A stretch of DNA of 64,000 bases from Pseudomonadota bacterium (GTDB lineage Bacteria > Pseudomonadota > Gammaproteobacteria > Xanthomonadales > Wenzhouxiangellaceae), in NCBI GenBank assembly GCA_013285445.1, contig CP053448.1, positions 1,922,001-1,986,000 of the forward strand. Direction: 5' to 3'. Positions within the stretch are counted from its first letter, which is position 1; each line of letters opens with the position of its first letter. Both the position numbers and the translations under genes were made by a program. The notes under the pieces are model-generated. The model ran no database searches, had not been told where the DNA came from, and saw only the letters and a program-made list of their open reading frames with translations. Shown here in pieces: positions 18,510-25,899 of the stretch.

Positions 18510-20837
18510 GTGAGTGGCCCTGACATGCAATCGGTTGCCTCACCGGGCCGGGCAGCATCGGTCCAGCTCCGCTCTCTCGCCGCAGTGCTGGTGGCGATCT
18601 GCGGTGTCTTGCTGACGCTGTCGGTCATCGACGAAGTCAATTTCAGCAGCATGCGTATGGGCGTTTTCCTGTCGGAACAGGACAACGCCGTCATCATCGA
18701 GGCCGTGGAACCGGACCTTCCCGCACAAGCCGCCGGGCTCGCGGGCGGCGATCGTCTGCTCGCCATCGAGGGCCAGCCGGTACCGACTCTGGTTGAACTC
18801 AATCGGGTACTGGACCAGCACGGCAAGGACGGTGAAGCACTCAGCCTGGAAGTCGAGCGAGCCGGTGAAGTCCTACGGCTGACGCTCACGCCGGGCGTCA
18901 GCGCGGACATCAATCGCCTGCTGGGGCAAATCGTCCTGGTGGCCGCCTATCTTGGTCTGGCCCTGCTCGCCGCCAGTCACCAGCACAAGGACATGCGTGC
19001 GCGCCTGCTGGCCATTTTTGTCGGCATCATTGCCATTGAGCTTGCCCTGCCGGGCACTCGGACATTCGGAGCGGCAGCAGCCTACGGCACGCTGTTTTTC
19101 TGGATGCTCACCACTGGCATCCAGTTTTCGCTCGAACTGCACATGGTCAGCCTGATCCCATCGAGACTGCCCCTGCTCAAGCGCCATCCCCGGCTGGTCA
19201 TTCTCTACTATGTTGCCGGCGCGGCTGCCAGCGCCGTGCTGTTGTGGCTGGCCGTAAGCGAACTGCTCCTGTTTCCTGACCCTGAGATCAACCGTCTCGG
19301 TGCTGCCGAAGACGTCATGATGGTTGGCTGGGCCACGCTGGTCACTCTCGTCCTGGTCCGACAGCTGGCGCGCGCCGGCAGCGCTCGTGAAAGAAATCAG
19401 ACGCTGCTGGTGCTGGTGGGCCTGACGCCGTGGGTGGTGTATGTGCTGCTGACTACATTCTGGTCAGGCTGGGCCGTGCTCGACCAGGCCTGGACCGAGC
19501 CGATAGAAAACATCGTGCTGCTGTTCTTCCCGGCAGCGGTGTTCGTGGCCATTTTTCGCTACGGCTTGTTCGACGTCGAGTCGTTTGTCCGCCGGAGTCT
19601 GGTCTACGGCACGGTCACCGTGCTGCTGATCGTGCTGCTCTACGCGCTGCTCACGGCTGCCCTGCCCTGGCTCAGCGAGCAGGTTGGCAGCGACCTGGCG
19701 CACTGGGTCATCACGGCCGGCGCTCTGATGATCGGTGCGCTGTTTCGCCCGCTCAGACACGGTATCGAGCAGGCCGTGGAAAAGGGCCTGTTCCCTGAGC
19801 GAAGCGCATTGCGCAAGCGTCTGATCGAAATCGCAGGCGCCTTGTCCCAGGAAAACAGTCTGGAGGCACTGACCCGGCGACTGGCCTCTGATACGCGCAG
19901 CGCGCTCCACGTGGACTGGTCGGCGGTCGTCGCGATCGATGCCACGACCCGCGCCGTTCATTCGGCGATCTGCCCCGATTCTGCCGAGACGCACCGAGCA
20001 CGTCTGACCGGGCTGCTCGATACTCAGTCCGGGGCGTTTCGGGGGCTGGCAAGGCTGCGCAAGACGATCACTGTCAGCCGACTGGGCAAGCATCAGCCCG
20101 AAGCCGCCAGGGCTTTGGCCGCCATGGGCGCCGAAGCCCTGGTGCCGCTGTATTTTCAGCGGCGGATGATAGGCATCCTGTGCCTGTCAACCAAGCGTAG
20201 CGGAGAACTTTACCTTCGCGAGGAACTCGAGCTACTCGATCTGTTTTCCCACCAGATCGCCGCAAGCCTCGAGAATCTGAGGCTGTTCCAGGATGCGACC
20301 TATGAGGAGCTGACCGGCCTGCTGCGCCGTGAAGCGGTGCTGCGAAGGCTCCAGATCGAGGCGGCCCGGTCCGCCCGCAACGGCAGCGAGCTCAGCGTGG
20401 CGATGATCGACCTCGACCGGTTCAAGGAATTCAACGACGCGCATGGCCATCTGTTCGGCGACCGGATCCTTGAGCAAGTTGCCAGTGCCATGCAAACTCG
20501 GGTACGGGAAGTCGATGCGCTCGGTCGCTACGGTGGCGAAGAGTTCCTGCTGGTTCTGCCCAACACCGGCGAGTCCGGCGCCCGGCGCGTTGCCGAGGCG
20601 CTGCGCCAGTCGGTTTCTGAACTCCAGCTTACGGCGCCGGACGGGCAATCCGGCATTCACATTACCATCTCTGTCGGTATTGCCACAGCCAGCGAGCAAA
20701 CCGAAGGTGCCCATACCCTGGCCAGGGAATTGATCCGGCGCGCCGACGCTGCTCTGTATGCGGCCAAGCGTGCCGGCCGCAACCGGGTCGTTTTCCACGA
20801 TGGTTCCATCGACCCGGAGGATCCGGCCGCGGTCTGA
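18510..20837 (+). CDS. Membrane diguanylate cyclase with PDZ and GAF domains
   Basis: 775 residues from GTG 18510 (ATG 18525 is an alternative). A first membrane helix (about 18-38) is followed by a periplasmic PDZ-like domain (about 50-128; VEPDLPAQAAGLAGGDRLLAI is its core), seven or so membrane helices (about 135-410), a GAF domain (about 440-585) and a C-terminal GGDEF domain. GGEEF is intact, with an RxxD inhibitory site (REVD) five residues upstream and DLDRFKEFND for metal binding. It probably makes cyclic di-GMP from a membrane or extracytoplasmic cue. It lies 108 bp behind another diguanylate cyclase in the same direction and directly before tRNA-Asn. Confidence 0.88.
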   Translation: MSGPDMQSVASPGRAASVQLRSLAAVLVAICGVLLTLSVIDEVNFSSMRMGVFLSEQDNAVIIEAVEPDLPAQAAGLAGGDRLLAIEGQPVPTLVELNRVLDQHGKDGEALSLEVERAGEVLRLTLTPGVSADINRLLGQIVLVAAYLGLALLAASHQHKDMRARLLAIFVGIIAIELALPGTRTFGAAAAYGTLFFWMLTTGIQFSLELHMVSLIPSRLPLLKRHPRLVILYYVAGAAASAVLLWLAVSELLLFPDPEINRLGAAEDVMMVGWATLVTLVLVRQLARAGSARERNQTLLVLVGLTPWVVYVLLTTFWSGWAVLDQAWTEPIENIVLLFFPAAVFVAIFRYGLFDVESFVRRSLVYGTVTVLLIVLLYALLTAALPWLSEQVGSDLAHWVITAGALMIGALFRPLRHGIEQAVEKGLFPERSALRKRLIEIAGALSQENSLEALTRRLASDTRSALHVDWSAVVAIDATTRAVHSAICPDSAETHRARLTGLLDTQSGAFRGLARLRKTITVSRLGKHQPEAARALAAMGAEALVPLYFQRRMIGILCLSTKRSGELYLREELELLDLFSHQIAASLENLRLFQDATYEELTGLLRREAVLRRLQIEAARSARNGSELSVAMIDLDRFKEFNDAHGHLFGDRILEQVASAMQTRVREVDALGRYGGEEFLLVLPNTGESGARRVAEALRQSVSELQLTAPDGQSGIHITISVGIATASEQTEGAHTLARELIRRADAALYAAKRAGRNRVVFHDGSIDPEDPAAV

Positions 20838-20855
20838 AAAATGGCCCGCAGGCCC

Positions 20856-20884
20856 TTGACGGACAGGCAAAGCCCGGCCACAAT
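20856..20884 (+). promoter_or_regulatory. Probable promoter of tRNA-Asn
   Basis: TTGACG at 20856-20861 and CACAAT at 20879-20884 are separated by 17 bp, placing the start of transcription a few bases before the tRNA at 20899. Confidence 0.5.
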
Positions 20885-20898
20885 AAGCGGCTTCCAAT

Positions 20899-20975
20899 TC
20901 CCCGGTAGCTCAGCTGGTTAGAGCGGGTGACTGTTAATCACTAGGTCGTTGGTTCGAATCCGACCCGGGGAGCCA
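20899..20975 (+). tRNA. tRNA-Asn (anticodon GTT)
   Basis: A 77-nt cloverleaf with encoded CCA. The acceptor stem TCCCCGG (20899-20905) pairs with CCGGGGA (20965-20971), the discriminator is G, the anticodon loop CTGTTAA (20931-20937) contains GTT, and the T arm is GTTGG-TTCGAAT-CCGAC. The 3' part, from the anticodon loop onward, is identical to a second copy at 29940 and is the attachment site of the 9-kb element, so this half was supplied by the incoming DNA. Confidence 0.98.
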
Positions 20976-20984
20976 AGAAAATCA
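20931..20984 (+). repeat. Left attachment site (attL) of the 9-kb element
   Basis: 54 bp identical to 29940-29993. It covers the anticodon loop through the CCA of tRNA-Asn plus nine further bases (AGAAAATCA). Integration at the 3' end of a tRNA gene, rebuilding it, is typical of P4-type integrases, and one is encoded next to the right copy. Confidence 0.95.
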
Positions 20985-21019
20985 AGGCCTTGCACGGTTC
21001 GCCCTGCAAGGCCTTTTTC
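20984..21019 (+). terminator. Intrinsic terminator after tRNA-Asn
   Basis: Perfect 11-bp stem AAGGCCTTGCA / TGCAAGGCCTT with a loop of 11 bases, followed by a T run. It lies inside the element, so it replaces the chromosomal terminator now found at 29995-30024. Confidence 0.85.
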
Positions 21020-21023
21020 ATGA

Positions 21024-21046
21024 TTGTCCCTGTTTTGTACCAGTAG
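21024..21046 (+). repeat. Left copy of a 23-bp subterminal direct repeat
   Basis: Identical to 29785-29807 in the same orientation; the core is TGTCCCTGTTTTGTACCAG. It is followed by an inverted repeat GTACC-N7-GGTAC. Its location just inside both ends fits arm-type binding sites of the integrase or an accessory factor. Confidence 0.7.
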
Positions 21047-21070
21047 CAGGTACAACCCCGAATGCAGCCC

Positions 21071-21118
21071 TGGATAAATAGTTATCCATTACCCTTGAGT
21101 GTGATACTATTTTATCCA
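21071..21118 (+). promoter_or_regulatory. Operator-like palindrome and promoter before the 91-aa gene
   Basis: TGGATAA-ATAG-TTATCCA at 21071-21088 is a perfect inverted repeat. A possible extended -10 (TGATACTAT, 21102-21110) follows, and a further half-site TTATCCA lies at 21112-21118 near the expected start of transcription. Binding there would block the promoter. Confidence 0.5.
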
Positions 21119-21139
21119 CTATCGCACCAGGGGCGGGTC

Positions 21140-21415
21140 ATGGATCAGATTCGAATGCATATCAAGCTAGGCGACCAGCGCACCACGATTAGCGCGGATA
21201 CTATTTTAGTCGCCATGCTGACCATCAAGCTCGGGCATGATCCCGACAATGCGGCCACGGTGGCGCGTGAATGGCTCCAGGCTCGATTGCCCGACAAGGT
21301 CGGCACCGACAAGGGCAAGGGTAAGCGCACCAGTCAGGCCGCGCGTGAACTCATGATCGAGGCCATCGCGGATAAAAAGTTATCCAGGGCTTACGATGAT
21401 TGGGTGATTGGATAA
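21140..21415 (+). CDS. Hypothetical protein at the left end of the element
   Basis: 91 residues from ATG 21140, preceded by GGGGCGGG. The frame is open further upstream, but that part crosses the promoter/operator region. It begins MDQIRMHIKLGDQRTTISAD, then two predicted helices and a Lys/Gly-rich linker (GTDKGKGKR). I do not recognise the family. It is the only gene of the element read rightward. Palindromes GGATAA-N4-TTATCC lie before it and inside its 3' end (21370-21385), so it could be a self-regulated DNA-binding protein; that is inference from the sites only. Confidence 0.65.
   Translation: MDQIRMHIKLGDQRTTISADTILVAMLTIKLGHDPDNAATVAREWLQARLPDKVGTDKGKGKRTSQAARELMIEAIADKKLSRAYDDWVIG
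21370..21385. repeat. Second GGATAA-N4-TTATCC palindrome
   Basis: GGATAA-AAAG-TTATCC inside the 3' end of the 91-aa gene, the same half-sites and spacing as at 21072-21087. A weaker third copy (GGATA-N6-TATCC) spans 21411-21426. Confidence 0.6.
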
Positions 21416-21429
21416 GACTGTATCCGTGG

Positions 21430-21553
21430 TGCCATGCTCTGCGGCGATGCGTTGGGCGGTTTTCATGTGGTCACTTTGACCACTTGCGCGGTCGCCGCCA
21501 TGCCCCTTGTTTTCCCGCTCATACTTCCGCCCAAGGTAGTAGCCAATAAAAAC
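21430..21553 (-). pseudogene. Fragment of a ParB/HTH-like phage protein
   Basis: On the minus strand this stretch encodes YYLGRKYERENKGHGGDR and HMKTAQRIAAEHG, a conserved pattern known in longer phage/plasmid proteins with ParB-like or helix-turn-helix domains (typically YYLGxxYExxKKxHGGxR followed by TAExLAxEHGVS). Here it begins within the terminator of the capsid operon and diverges right after AAEHG, without the rest of either domain. An open frame (21380-21598) extends through it from a TTG overlapping the capsid stop, but its C-terminus is antisense to the 91-aa gene. I read it as a remnant of a lost gene. Confidence 0.5.
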
Positions 21554-21574
21554 CCCCGGCCACTGACCGGGGGG
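21546..21574 (-). terminator. Terminator of the capsid operon
   Basis: On the minus strand CCCCCGG-loop-CCGGGGG is followed by TTTTTAT. It lies about 20-50 bp after the capsid stop and closes the element's structural operon. Confidence 0.8.
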
Positions 21575-21594
21575 TGACTGGCGGAGTGAACCAA

Positions 21595-22569
21595 TCAATT
21601 CGTTTTCAGGAAGGCCAGCGGGATGTTCTTGCGCTCGAAGACCCGATCCCAGTTCGAGCCGTTCTCAAGCTCTGCAAGGCTCGGGCTTTCGCTCGAAACC
21701 GTATCCTCGACCCAGTTGAAGCCCGCCGGGTGCACGGCCAGATTAACGCGGCTGTGTAAGGTCTGCTGACCACCACCATTGCCGGCGCTCGGAGCGTTCT
21801 CGACTTCCGTGCCGGGCGCAATACGCGGCTCGGTCAGCCCCCAGCCCACAGCACCGGGACCGAATAGCACGGTCGTGTATTCGGGCGGGCTACCGCTGAC
21901 GACCGGCAGGCCGTCGTCAACGATCACGCGAAGGCCTCGGAATACCTGAATGAACGAACCGTCCGACTCGCGTTCGCTGTCGATCAGGTCGTTTTTGAGC
22001 GCGACCTTGTAAATGTCCGAGTGCATCGCGATCGCGGTCAGGTCGCGCATGGAATCGCCCAACGTTCCAGCAGCCTCGATGACGGCTTCGGCGCTGAATG
22101 CGGCGCCGGCATCGTGAATCAGGTCGCCGCCGTCGTTCGACTCGTTATCGGCCAGGATACCGCTCAGGCTCGCAATCAGTCGCTTCTGTAGCTGGCGCGT
22201 CCAATAGGCTGCGGCGCGTGCCTGAATGCGGTCGATGGCGTCGGAGCCGGACAGTTCGGACGCCAGGTTCATCGCAGACCAGCTCTGGTGCAGAAACGAT
22301 TTGCGGACCTTCTGCTTAGCCGATTCCAGCTTTTCCGGCGTCGACGTGGTGCCGGCAACATCGGTCACGATGTCGGCTTCATCGTCGCCCAGATCCAGCC
22401 AGACGGGGATGGTGAACGATTCGGAGCCAGCGCGGAGTTGCTGTTCGATAACGGCATTGCGGCTGGCAACGCTAGATTCGACGAACGCGGACGCTTGCGC
22501 GGTGTTTTCGACGATGTAGCCGGTAAATTCTTCCGGCTTCACAATGTCAGTAAGGCGGGTAACGGCCAT
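21595..22569 (-). CDS. Phage major capsid protein
   Basis: 324 residues from ATG 22569, which has an excellent ribosome binding site (AGGAGGT, 6 bp away). The N-terminus MAVTRLTDIVKPEEFTGYIV, the long helix-rich middle (RIQARAAAYWTRQLQKRLIA), the HSDIYKVALKNDLI segment and the strands near RVIVDDGLPV and HPAGFNWV are the pattern of HK97-fold coat proteins of tailed phages. It lies after a scaffold-like gene and terminase large subunit, as expected. No delta domain or protease gene is evident, so maturation by cleavage seems unlikely. It is the last gene of the operon. Confidence 0.85.
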   Translation of the reverse strand: MAVTRLTDIVKPEEFTGYIVENTAQASAFVESSVASRNAVIEQQLRAGSESFTIPVWLDLGDDEADIVTDVAGTTSTPEKLESAKQKVRKSFLHQSWSAMNLASELSGSDAIDRIQARAAAYWTRQLQKRLIASLSGILADNESNDGGDLIHDAGAAFSAEAVIEAAGTLGDSMRDLTAIAMHSDIYKVALKNDLIDSERESDGSFIQVFRGLRVIVDDGLPVVSGSPPEYTTVLFGPGAVGWGLTEPRIAPGTEVENAPSAGNGGGQQTLHSRVNLAVHPAGFNWVEDTVSSESPSLAELENGSNWDRVFERKNIPLAFLKTN

Positions 22570-22690
22570 GATGGCACCTCCTATCAATCGGGAAAATTGA
22601 CGGGTTTGGCCTCTGGCCTTTCCGTGTGGCGCTCAGCGCCGGGAAGGGGCGAACAGCAGCGGCTCAGCCAGCACTGTATGCCCGTACAGT

Positions 22691-23164
22691 TTAGCGCAAT
22701 CCGTAACTTCGCGCACGCGGCGCGGGTTCGCTTTTTGCCGACTGCGTTTCCGTGGTGCCGCCCGATCCGCTGGCGCGGCTTCCCAACAAAATCGTTTTCG
22801 AGTAGCCGGCAGCTTGCAGTGCCTCTTTGACTTCGTCGGCATCGAATCCGGCCACGCGCTCGCCTTCGGCGTCGAACAGGGCAATGCCATCTTCGCCGCG
22901 CTCGAACTTGAACTGGCCGTCCAGCAGTTTTCTGGCCTGGTCGGTCGGCACGGTGAAAACGTCTTTCAGCAGATCATCAACCGGGTTGTCGACGGTGATG
23001 CGCTGCACTTCGGCTTCGGCCCTGTCGGCGCGCTCGTTTGCTGTGTCGCGCTCGCCTTCAAGCTCGGTGACGCGGGCTTTCAGTTTCTTGACCTCGGCCA
23101 ATAGCTGATCGCGCTTTTCGACCAGGCCTTGCAGTTCGGGGTTGTCCTTTTCTTTCTCACTCAT
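22691..23164 (-). CDS. Phage scaffold-like protein
   Basis: 157 residues. It starts with a strongly charged coiled coil (residues about 10-60: LQGLVEKRDQLLAEVKKLKA and on), followed by a region with VDDLLKDVFTVPTDQARKLL and a short C-terminal domain ending in a basic, Ser/Pro-rich tail. A coiled-coil protein of this size directly before the major capsid gene is the usual position of the internal scaffold of procapsid assembly. 10 bp after terl and 121 bp before the capsid start. Function is inferred from shape and position rather than a specific motif. Confidence 0.7.
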   Translation of the reverse strand: MSEKEKDNPELQGLVEKRDQLLAEVKKLKARVTELEGERDTANERADRAEAEVQRITVDNPVDDLLKDVFTVPTDQARKLLDGQFKFERGEDGIALFDAEGERVAGFDADEVKEALQAAGYSKTILLGSRASGSGGTTETQSAKSEPAPRARSYGLR

Positions 23165-23174
23165 GGGGATTACC

Positions 23175-24551
23175 TCACATTAGGGAACCGACATTCGGGA
23201 AAACCAGCTTCTTTTCGAGCACGCCACAATGCACAACGGCACCGGCAGCGGCGTTGATCAAATCGTCATGACCGCCGGGGCCGTGGTCGATGCTGTCGCG
23301 GCCGGCCCGACTGGTGCGGCGCTCTAGCTGGTTCAGTTGCGAAACCAGCCGCTCATTGTCCAATAGCTCGACCGTCTGACTGTTCAGCAGTGGCAGCAGG
23401 TCGCAGTAGAGTTCGGAGCGCGTACGCTCTGAAACCTTGTAGCCGATCCCGCGCTTTCGGAATTGCTCGCGCGGCCATTCGCCGGCGTAGCGGTCGCCGA
23501 TCACGTGCCGACAGCGGTAATGCCGCAACAGTTGCACGAACTCCGAGACCACCGACTCCGGCGAAAAAGGCGGGCGAACCTCTCGCACCGTGTCCAGAAA
23601 GACTCGCTCGCGTTCGCGATGGGCGATGGCGAGGGTAAACGAATCACTCGAACCGCCAGACGGATCGACGAAGGCGGTATAGCGAACATCTGCGACCTTG
23701 GGCCGTTCACGACAGCCCGGCTCGATGCAGGCCTGTATGACTTCGAGGCTCGCGAACTCTTCCACGTCCTTTCTGAACTCGGCCAGGTACTCGGCGCCGG
23801 CGGCCGCGGGATCGTCTGCAAGCGCGTCATTGACGATTTGCGCGGATAGGGTTGGGTTCATCGTTCGGGACGGCGCTTTGGCGACCAGAACGCGTCCCGT
23901 TTTGCCGTAATACCTTCGGTACTGGTCCCACAGCATGCCTCGGCGCGCATAGGGACTCGACAGCGCGATCAGTGGGCCGCCAAGGGTTGCCAGCGCCGGC
24001 CGGATGGATGCGACGACCTCACGATCGGGCTTCGCGCCATCCGAATACCAGAAGGCGATTTCGTCCAGAATCGCAGCGGCCAGCGTATAGCCTCGAAGGG
24101 CGCGAATGGAGCAAGTGCCGACCTCGATAACCGTTCGGTTCGAAAGTTCGACGCTTTCCGTTGTGCGCTTCGTGACCATGCGCGCCAGCATGGGATTGCC
24201 GTCGATCAGTCCCTCTACATAGCGCATGACAACGCGCGCCTGCCGGCGGTCGGCAGCCACAACAAAAACGGTTGCGACTTCGCCCGGGGACAAGTTCTCG
24301 GAATGATCGCGGAAGCAGGCCTCGAAGACGGCCAGCAGGGCGGCAATGTGCGATTTGCCACCACGGCGGCCGATGGCCATCCAGAGTTCATCGCTGGGCT
24401 TGTCTGGCGGCCTCTCGCGGCCCGTGACGGCTTGGAAGGGTTCCCGCTCGGCATCGGTCAGGGATAGGCCGTAGAAGCCGGCCAGCAGCGCCCGCCACGC
24501 GTGCCAACTATCGCCGGCGAACAGATCGCCGAACAGGTCGGGGTTGGTCAT
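23175..24551 (-). CDS. terL: Phage terminase large subunit
   Basis: 458 residues from ATG 24551 (MTNPDLFGDLF); the frame is open to 24608 but that would overlap the upstream gene. ATPase motifs: Walker A-like GRRGGKS (61-67), Walker B and catalytic Glu AAAILDEIAFW (Asp163, Glu164), and the coupling motif SSPYARRG. Nuclease domain: FVDPSGGSSDSF with Asp296, GDRYAG, and a C-terminal GGHDDLINAA acidic motif. It is the motor that packages DNA into the procapsid and cuts it. All catalytic residues appear present. In tailed phages the portal gene normally follows; here a scaffold gene does. Confidence 0.92.
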   Translation of the reverse strand: MTNPDLFGDLFAGDSWHAWRALLAGFYGLSLTDAEREPFQAVTGRERPPDKPSDELWMAIGRRGGKSHIAALLAVFEACFRDHSENLSPGEVATVFVVAADRRQARVVMRYVEGLIDGNPMLARMVTKRTTESVELSNRTVIEVGTCSIRALRGYTLAAAILDEIAFWYSDGAKPDREVVASIRPALATLGGPLIALSSPYARRGMLWDQYRRYYGKTGRVLVAKAPSRTMNPTLSAQIVNDALADDPAAAGAEYLAEFRKDVEEFASLEVIQACIEPGCRERPKVADVRYTAFVDPSGGSSDSFTLAIAHRERERVFLDTVREVRPPFSPESVVSEFVQLLRHYRCRHVIGDRYAGEWPREQFRKRGIGYKVSERTRSELYCDLLPLLNSQTVELLDNERLVSQLNQLERRTSRAGRDSIDHGPGGHDDLINAAAGAVVHCGVLEKKLVFPNVGSLM

Positions 24552-24565
24552 GGCATCGCGGATAT

Positions 24566-24832
24566 TCAATGGTGCGCTTCCCCTGCCTGCTCGATACGCG
24601 CTCGCCATACTTCGACGAAGTTACCCGGCGGCAGAAGTTCGGGCACCTGATCGCGAATGAACTCGACGGCCTCGTCGAACGTCACCGGGCCATACGTGAA
24701 CCAGCGCCCCGACATGGGCATGAACAGGCCAACGGTGGATGTGCTGGGGCAGTAAACGACGCCAACGCGGCCCGCCTCGTCGAATATCCATTTACTCGAA
24801 TCGGCTACCGCTTCTTCGGGGATACCAATCAT
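24566..24832 (-). CDS. Hypothetical protein in the structural operon
   Basis: 88 residues, starts at ATG 24832 overlapping the stop of the gene before it (ATGA). It contains WIFDEAGRVGVVYCPST and TYGPVTFDEAVEFIRDQVP; no known domain recognised. It is probably cytosolic, with beta strands followed by a helix. Retention in a tight operon just before terminase suggests a packaging-related role, but nothing in the sequence shows it. Confidence 0.65.
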   Translation of the reverse strand: MIGIPEEAVADSSKWIFDEAGRVGVVYCPSTSTVGLFMPMSGRWFTYGPVTFDEAVEFIRDQVPELLPPGNFVEVWRARIEQAGEAHH

Positions 24833-25023
24833 TTGGCGACCTCCATTAGATCGGCCTTGATGTTTTCCAGGGGGCAGGGCTGCGAGTAGACACCGAGCAC
24901 TTCGACCTCGAAGCCGGGCAGGATATGAGCCTTGCCCTCGTCATCCAGGATCACGGTCACGGTTCCATGCCGATGAAGCGCGTTCCCGATCGCCCGGACG
25001 GTCTTTTGCAGCTTGTCGGTCAT
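24829..25023 (-). CDS. Small hypothetical protein in the structural operon
   Basis: 64 residues (MTDKLQKTVRAIGNALHRHG at the start), with one amphipathic helix followed by beta strands (TVTVILDDEGKAHILPGFE). No family recognised. It overlaps both neighbours by four bases at start and stop, so it is probably translated together with them. Confidence 0.6.
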   Translation of the reverse strand: MTDKLQKTVRAIGNALHRHGTVTVILDDEGKAHILPGFEVEVLGVYSQPCPLENIKADLMEVAK

Positions 25024-25334
25024 GGGCGGCGCTCCAGAAGGGGCAGAAGGTCATCAAGGCGAAGGATGGCAAGCCAGTCGCCGCCATTGCGTCTGTGAGC
25101 TACTACAGGCAGTTGGCCGGGCGCTGCCTCATCAATGGCCTGTGCCATCGCCTCGGGCAGTCTCAGGCGCTCGACTCGTTTGCATTCCCAGTGAACACGC
25201 AGACTCGGGCAGACAACATCAGGCGAATCACTACCGCCTCGATACTGTTGCCCGCGTCGGGCCGGGTGGCCGTGGTCTGTCAGGTAATGCGCCAGTTCGA
25301 GTTCGCCGCGCGCGCCCTTGTCGCGCGACCTCAC
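25020..25334 (-). CDS. PD-(D/E)XK nuclease, Holliday-junction-resolvase-like
   Basis: 104 residues. RDKGARGELELAHYL carries the first conserved Glu, SPDVVCPSLRVHWECKRVE carries the Asp and the ExK pair of the PD-(D/E)XK fold, and RRNGGDWLAILRLDDLL forms the last strand. The size and pattern match archaeal Hjc-like and phage putative endonucleases. In a packaging operon such an enzyme could resolve branched DNA before or during packaging. It overlaps the genes on both sides by 4 bp. Confidence 0.7.
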   Translation of the reverse strand: MRSRDKGARGELELAHYLTDHGHPARRGQQYRGGSDSPDVVCPSLRVHWECKRVERLRLPEAMAQAIDEAAPGQLPVVAHRRNGGDWLAILRLDDLLPLLERRP

Positions 25335-25702
25335 TTGGCCGCCTCGATGTATTCGGCCAGCGTCGGGGTGACGTCGCGGGCAACGCGCTCCAGGCCGATA
25401 TCAAGTAGCAGCCGGCGAAGGGTGTTCGTCGCCGTGGTGAAGGTGGCGGTATCAAGCTCGCCAGTGCGCACGAATTCAGCCTCGGCCTGCTCACACCATG
25501 TCGCCAGTGCAGCAGCACGGCAGACAATGGCCGCCTTCGCCGTGGGCATGTCGCCGCCAGTGTCGGCCGAAATGTGCTCCACGATCTCGCGGTATCGACG
25601 CGCCGCCCATGTCCGGCCATCAACGCCGGGAAGCCGGCCGGGCGTCATGCCTGCGCCGAAATTCGGCTTCGATGGGGCTTTCGGGGCGCTGTCGTGCGTC
25701 AT
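25331..25702 (-). CDS. Conserved element protein, possible small terminase or DNA-recognition subunit
   Basis: 123 residues, helical. After a Pro-rich start it reads LPGVDGRTWAARRYREIVEH, then a long helical part (AALATWCEQAEAEFVRTGEL). Proteins with this pattern are often found first in such packaging operons and are usually annotated only as hypothetical. First position before nuclease and terminase makes a TerS-like role plausible, but I see no clear helix-turn-helix. ATG 25702, the first gene after the 25703-25899 gap. Confidence 0.6.
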   Translation of the reverse strand: MTHDSAPKAPSKPNFGAGMTPGRLPGVDGRTWAARRYREIVEHISADTGGDMPTAKAAIVCRAAALATWCEQAEAEFVRTGELDTATFTTATNTLRRLLLDIGLERVARDVTPTLAEYIEAAK

Positions 25703-25734
25703 TATTGGCGGCTCAAGTGGTACATTTCAGGGAC

Positions 25735-25788
25735 AGAATACACGCTGCAAGGCAATAAGTACAGGGGTTACAAGGGTTTACAGGGTGG
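25735..25788 (-). promoter_or_regulatory. Candidate promoter and upstream tandem repeats for the structural operon
   Basis: On the minus strand TATTCT (25740-25735) with a weak -35 TGTACT 17 bp upstream. Directly upstream on the plus strand are three tandem near-repeats about 10 bp apart: ACAGGGGTT (25761), ACAAGGGTTT (25770), ACAGGGTGG (25780). A weak promoter with phased repeats upstream suggests an activator. The remainder of the 25703-25899 gap holds TGTCCG repeats (25875-25890 region) but no gene. Confidence 0.4.
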
Positions 25789-25899
25789 CAGAAAGTGGTA
25801 ATCAATCACTTGCCGGGAAAAAGGGGCTTTCAAAGGTGCATTTTTGAGGCATCTTCACCACGCCAATTCCGGACACCTCGGACACTTCCCCTAGTCCGT

